Positions 5,561 to 7,254 of a stretch of 7,254 nucleotides of DNA are shown piece by piece (positions within the stretch are counted from its first letter, which is position 1; each line of letters begins with the position of its first letter). The notes below the pieces were generated by a model. The model had not been told where the DNA came from and searched no databases. It saw nothing but the letters and a program-made list of their open reading frames with translations. This DNA comes from Pseudomonadota bacterium (GTDB lineage: Bacteria; Pseudomonadota; Alphaproteobacteria; Micropepsales; Micropepsaceae): positions 1-7,254 of the forward strand of contig JAKBAU010000186.1 in assembly GCA_021808875.1 (NCBI GenBank). The letters run 5' to 3'. Both the position numbers and the translations under genes were made by a program.

Positions 5561-5965
5561 TCAGGTTCCGCCGACGAGATCTGCCGAACCGGCGCGCATA
5601 TATTTGCGTCCCGCTTCGATCGCCTGTTTTACCGCAGCTTCAAGCGGCAGGCGGGAGCGTACATTGCAAAGTTTGATCAGGCTGGGAAGATTGGCACCTG
5701 CCAGAACCTCGATCTTGCCCTTTTCCAGCAGCGTCAGCGCAAGATTGCAGGGCGTCCCACCATACATGTCGGTGGCGATCACGGTGCCGTCGCCGGTATC
5801 GACAGCCTTGGCGGCCGCAGCGATTTCACGTCGCCGCCGTTCCATATCGTCTTCAGGACCAATGCAGACGGCGCGCAGATGGGTTTGCGGGCCCACCACA
5901 TGCTCGACCGCGGAAATGATTTCCTGGGCCAGGCGGCCATGGGTAACAATGACAATGCCAATCAT
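5561..5965 (-). CDS. manX: PTS EIIA component, mannose/fructose family
   Basis: 134 residues from the ATG at 5965, the family's usual length. It opens with IGIVIVTHGRLAQEII, in which H9 is the phosphorylated histidine of mannose-family EIIA. The core motif ATDMYGGTPCNLAL and the segment EVLAGANLPSLIKL are also typical. A GTG at 5995 would add ten residues, but the ATG is preferred because the first strand begins directly there; neither has a strong ribosome-binding site. It accepts phosphate from HPr. Standing without EIIB, EIIC or EIID genes, it is likely regulatory, as in the rhizobial and Brucella chvG-hprK-manX-hpr clusters. The 82-bp gap to hprK contains no other gene; rapZ, often found at this place in other Alphaproteobacteria, is absent. 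Confidence 0.93.
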   Translation of the reverse strand: MIGIVIVTHGRLAQEIISAVEHVVGPQTHLRAVCIGPEDDMERRRREIAAAAKAVDTGDGTVIATDMYGGTPCNLALTLLEKGKIEVLAGANLPSLIKLCNVRSRLPLEAAVKQAIEAGRKYMRAGSADLVGGT

Positions 5966-6047
5966 GATCGGTGCTATGTGTGAGGCGGCGGGCACGATAA
6001 CAAGGTATGGGCGAGATGGAACCCCTCACCTGGGTCTGATGTGAGAC

Positions 6048-6527
6048 TTAGTTGCCCATGCCGGGGATCTGACCAAGCTGAGCTGCAGCCAGGACGATCC
6101 TGGCTGGCGCTGACACGCTGAAGGCATTGAGGCGGAGGACGGGGGGCGCGGAGGCTCCTTCAAGACCCAGGGGCAGGGGCCAGCGCTCGGGTTCCGGCAA
6201 GCGGTCCGCCTCGTGACCCAGAATTGCAGCCAGTCGGATTGGTGCCCTGGAGGCGGTGGGCAGAGGTACGATTCCCAGCCCACGAACCTCGATCAGTCCG
6301 TGCAAGGAGGGGGGAGCCCGCCCTAACAAGACCCCGTCCTCAACCCAAAGCAGTGTCCGATCATCCGCTACGAGCAGTGCCCCCATGGCAATCAGGCGCA
6401 AGGCGAGATCGGACTTGCCGCTGCCGCTTTCGCCAAGCAGCAGTACGCCTGTATCCGACGGGGCGCCAAGCCTTGGGCCGGCCTGGGCGAGAAGAACGCA
6501 GCTGGCATGCAGGTTCATTTCAGCCAT
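6048..6527 (-). CDS. hprK: HPr kinase/phosphorylase, short alphaproteobacterial form
   Basis: 159 residues from the ATG at 6527, which overlaps the chvG stop by 8 bp. The ATG at 6518 (MNLHASC) is an equally good start and lies past the stop. Only the kinase domain is present; the N-terminal domain of Firmicute HprK (about 310 residues) is missing, as is usual in Alphaproteobacteria. Motifs: Walker A GESGSGKS (32-39), ADDRT with D55/D56, and the HprK signature GLIEVRGLGIV (77-87). It phosphorylates HPr on the regulatory serine with ATP and can reverse this with phosphate. With chvG, EIIA and ptsH it forms one transcription unit that links envelope or acid signalling to carbon status. Confidence 0.95.
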   Translation of the reverse strand: MAEMNLHASCVLLAQAGPRLGAPSDTGVLLLGESGSGKSDLALRLIAMGALLVADDRTLLWVEDGVLLGRAPPSLHGLIEVRGLGIVPLPTASRAPIRLAAILGHEADRLPEPERWPLPLGLEGASAPPVLRLNAFSVSAPARIVLAAAQLGQIPGMGN

Positions 6528-7254
6528 GGTCGAGCGGCAGCTCAACGATAAAGCGGGCACCGGCGGGCCGTTCGGGGCTCGGCCCGAGGCGGGTTTCGGC
6601 CCAGATCCGTCCGCCGGCGCCCTCGACAATCTGGCGCGCGATAGAAAGTCCAAGGCCGGAATTCTGCCCGAAGTCGCTTTCGCGCGGGCGTTCGGTGTAG
6701 AAGCGCTGAAACACGGTCTCAAGATTGTCGGGAGGGATGCCCGGACCCTCATCGAGCACGGCGATGCGCACCAGGCGGTGGCGACGCTGCGCCTCAACCC
6801 GAACCGTGCCGCCATCCGGGCTGAAGGAGATGGCGTTGTCGATCAGGTTGCGAAAGATCTGCCCGAGCCGCTCACTGCGGCCGGAGACGATCGCCTTGCC
6901 CTCCAGCTCCAGGCCGAGCTCCAGCTTGACGGATCGCGGCAGTCCGGTGAGCCGATAGACTTCGGTGATGGTTGTCAGAAGATCGGCAATGTCGACGGGT
7001 TCAGACGGCTCGCGCGACAACTCCGCGTCCAGACGCGACGCCTGGCTGATGTCGGTGATCAGCCGATCTATGCGTTTGATGTCGTTGGTGACAATACTGA
7101 TCAGGCGGTTGCGGTTGATTGGATCCTCGGTACGCACCAGCATGTCGATGGCGGTCTTCAGCGAGGTCAGCGGATTTTTAAGTTCATGGGCAACATCGGC
7201 AGCAAAGCTCTCGATGGCATCGATGCGATCATAGAGGGCGCGGGTCATCGCCGA
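6520..7254 (-). CDS. chvG: Sensor histidine kinase ChvG-type, C-terminal part (5' partial)
   Basis: The frame is open to the window edge, so the periplasmic sensor, membrane segments and most of the HAMP domain are outside; about 244 residues are visible. They begin with ALYDRIDAIESFAADVAHELKNPLTSL, the ChvG-like dimerisation/H-box, whose phosphorylated His codon is at 7188-7186. The ATPase domain follows: N-box RNLIDNAISFSP, G1 LDEGPGIP, F-box FQRFYT and G2 SGLGLSIARQIV, ending in FIVELPL. The kinase presumably phosphorylates a ChvI-type regulator encoded outside the window, controlling envelope and acid-stress genes. The ChvG assignment rests on the H-box context and on hprK, EIIA and ptsH following directly, the known order in Rhizobium, Sinorhizobium and Brucella (bvrS). 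The gene overlaps hprK. Confidence 0.88.
   Translation of the reverse strand, partial: SAMTRALYDRIDAIESFAADVAHELKNPLTSLKTAIDMLVRTEDPINRNRLISIVTNDIKRIDRLITDISQASRLDAELSREPSEPVDIADLLTTITEVYRLTGLPRSVKLELGLELEGKAIVSGRSERLGQIFRNLIDNAISFSPDGGTVRVEAQRRHRLVRIAVLDEGPGIPPDNLETVFQRFYTERPRESDFGQNSGLGLSIARQIVEGAGGRIWAETRLGPSPERPAGARFIVELPLDHG

Noticed and set aside
4647..6044. 465-codon open frame on the + strand across parA, ptsH and EIIA
   Set aside because: It is complementary to three well-supported genes and shows only Arg/His/Cys-rich off-frame composition.
6025..6045. CTCAC/GTGAG 5-bp hairpin between hprK and EIIA
   Set aside because: The stem is short with an 11-nt loop and no T-run, so it is not distinguishable from chance.
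6528..6815. N-terminal extension of HprK into chvG
   Set aside because: The added residues lie opposite no independent evidence, overlap the kinase's ATPase domain in another frame, and short HprK is the norm in this group.
1..7254. CRISPR arrays, tRNA or rRNA genes, insertion sequences or att sites
   Set aside because: I looked for regularly spaced repeats, transposase motifs and cloverleaf structures and saw none.

Overview
The window is a GC-rich stretch of an alphaproteobacterial chromosome. Three things point there. The 5-aminolevulinate synthase (HemA) uses the C4/Shemin route. A ChvG-type sensor kinase is followed by a short HPr kinase, a mannose-family EIIA and HPr, an order typical of Alphaproteobacteria. 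An FNR-like 14-mer lies upstream of hemA. I cannot name the genus.

Left part, + strand (1-1380): the 3' end of an N-acyl-D-amino-acid deacylase-like amidohydrolase, then, 10 bp later, a TauD/TfdA-family Fe(II)/2-oxoglutarate dioxygenase. The dioxygenase's Shine-Dalgarno overlaps the upstream stop codon, so the two form an operon. The last ~28 codons of the dioxygenase look out of frame, and a one-base frameshift at 1297-1299 is suspected.

Middle part, - strand (1483-3590): hemA converges on the dioxygenase. Its 377-bp upstream region holds an FNR-like box nested in a larger perfect palindrome, plus a leader hairpin with a possible competing partner beside the hemA ribosome-binding site. The same region holds the hairpins that end the next gene, a secreted Spy/CpxP-like (LTXXQ) periplasmic protein.

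ParA cassette, - strand (3806-5267): a ParA/MinD-type ATPase with a long disordered tail is followed 10-16 bp later by a small protein with a disordered N-terminus, a ribbon-helix-helix-like domain and a CxxxCxC cluster. A sigma70-like promoter precedes them and contains a short inverted repeat and a pair of direct repeats 21 bp apart. The layout resembles type Ib (ParF/ParG-like) partition modules and is the least ordinary part of the window.

Right part, - strand (5277-7254): chvG (N-terminus outside the window), hprK, EIIA and ptsH in one transcription unit. The kinase presumably senses envelope or acid stress. HprK phosphorylates HPr on Ser51. EIIA and HPr (His20) form a regulatory rather than sugar-importing PTS branch. 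rapZ, often found between hprK and EIIA in related organisms, is absent here.
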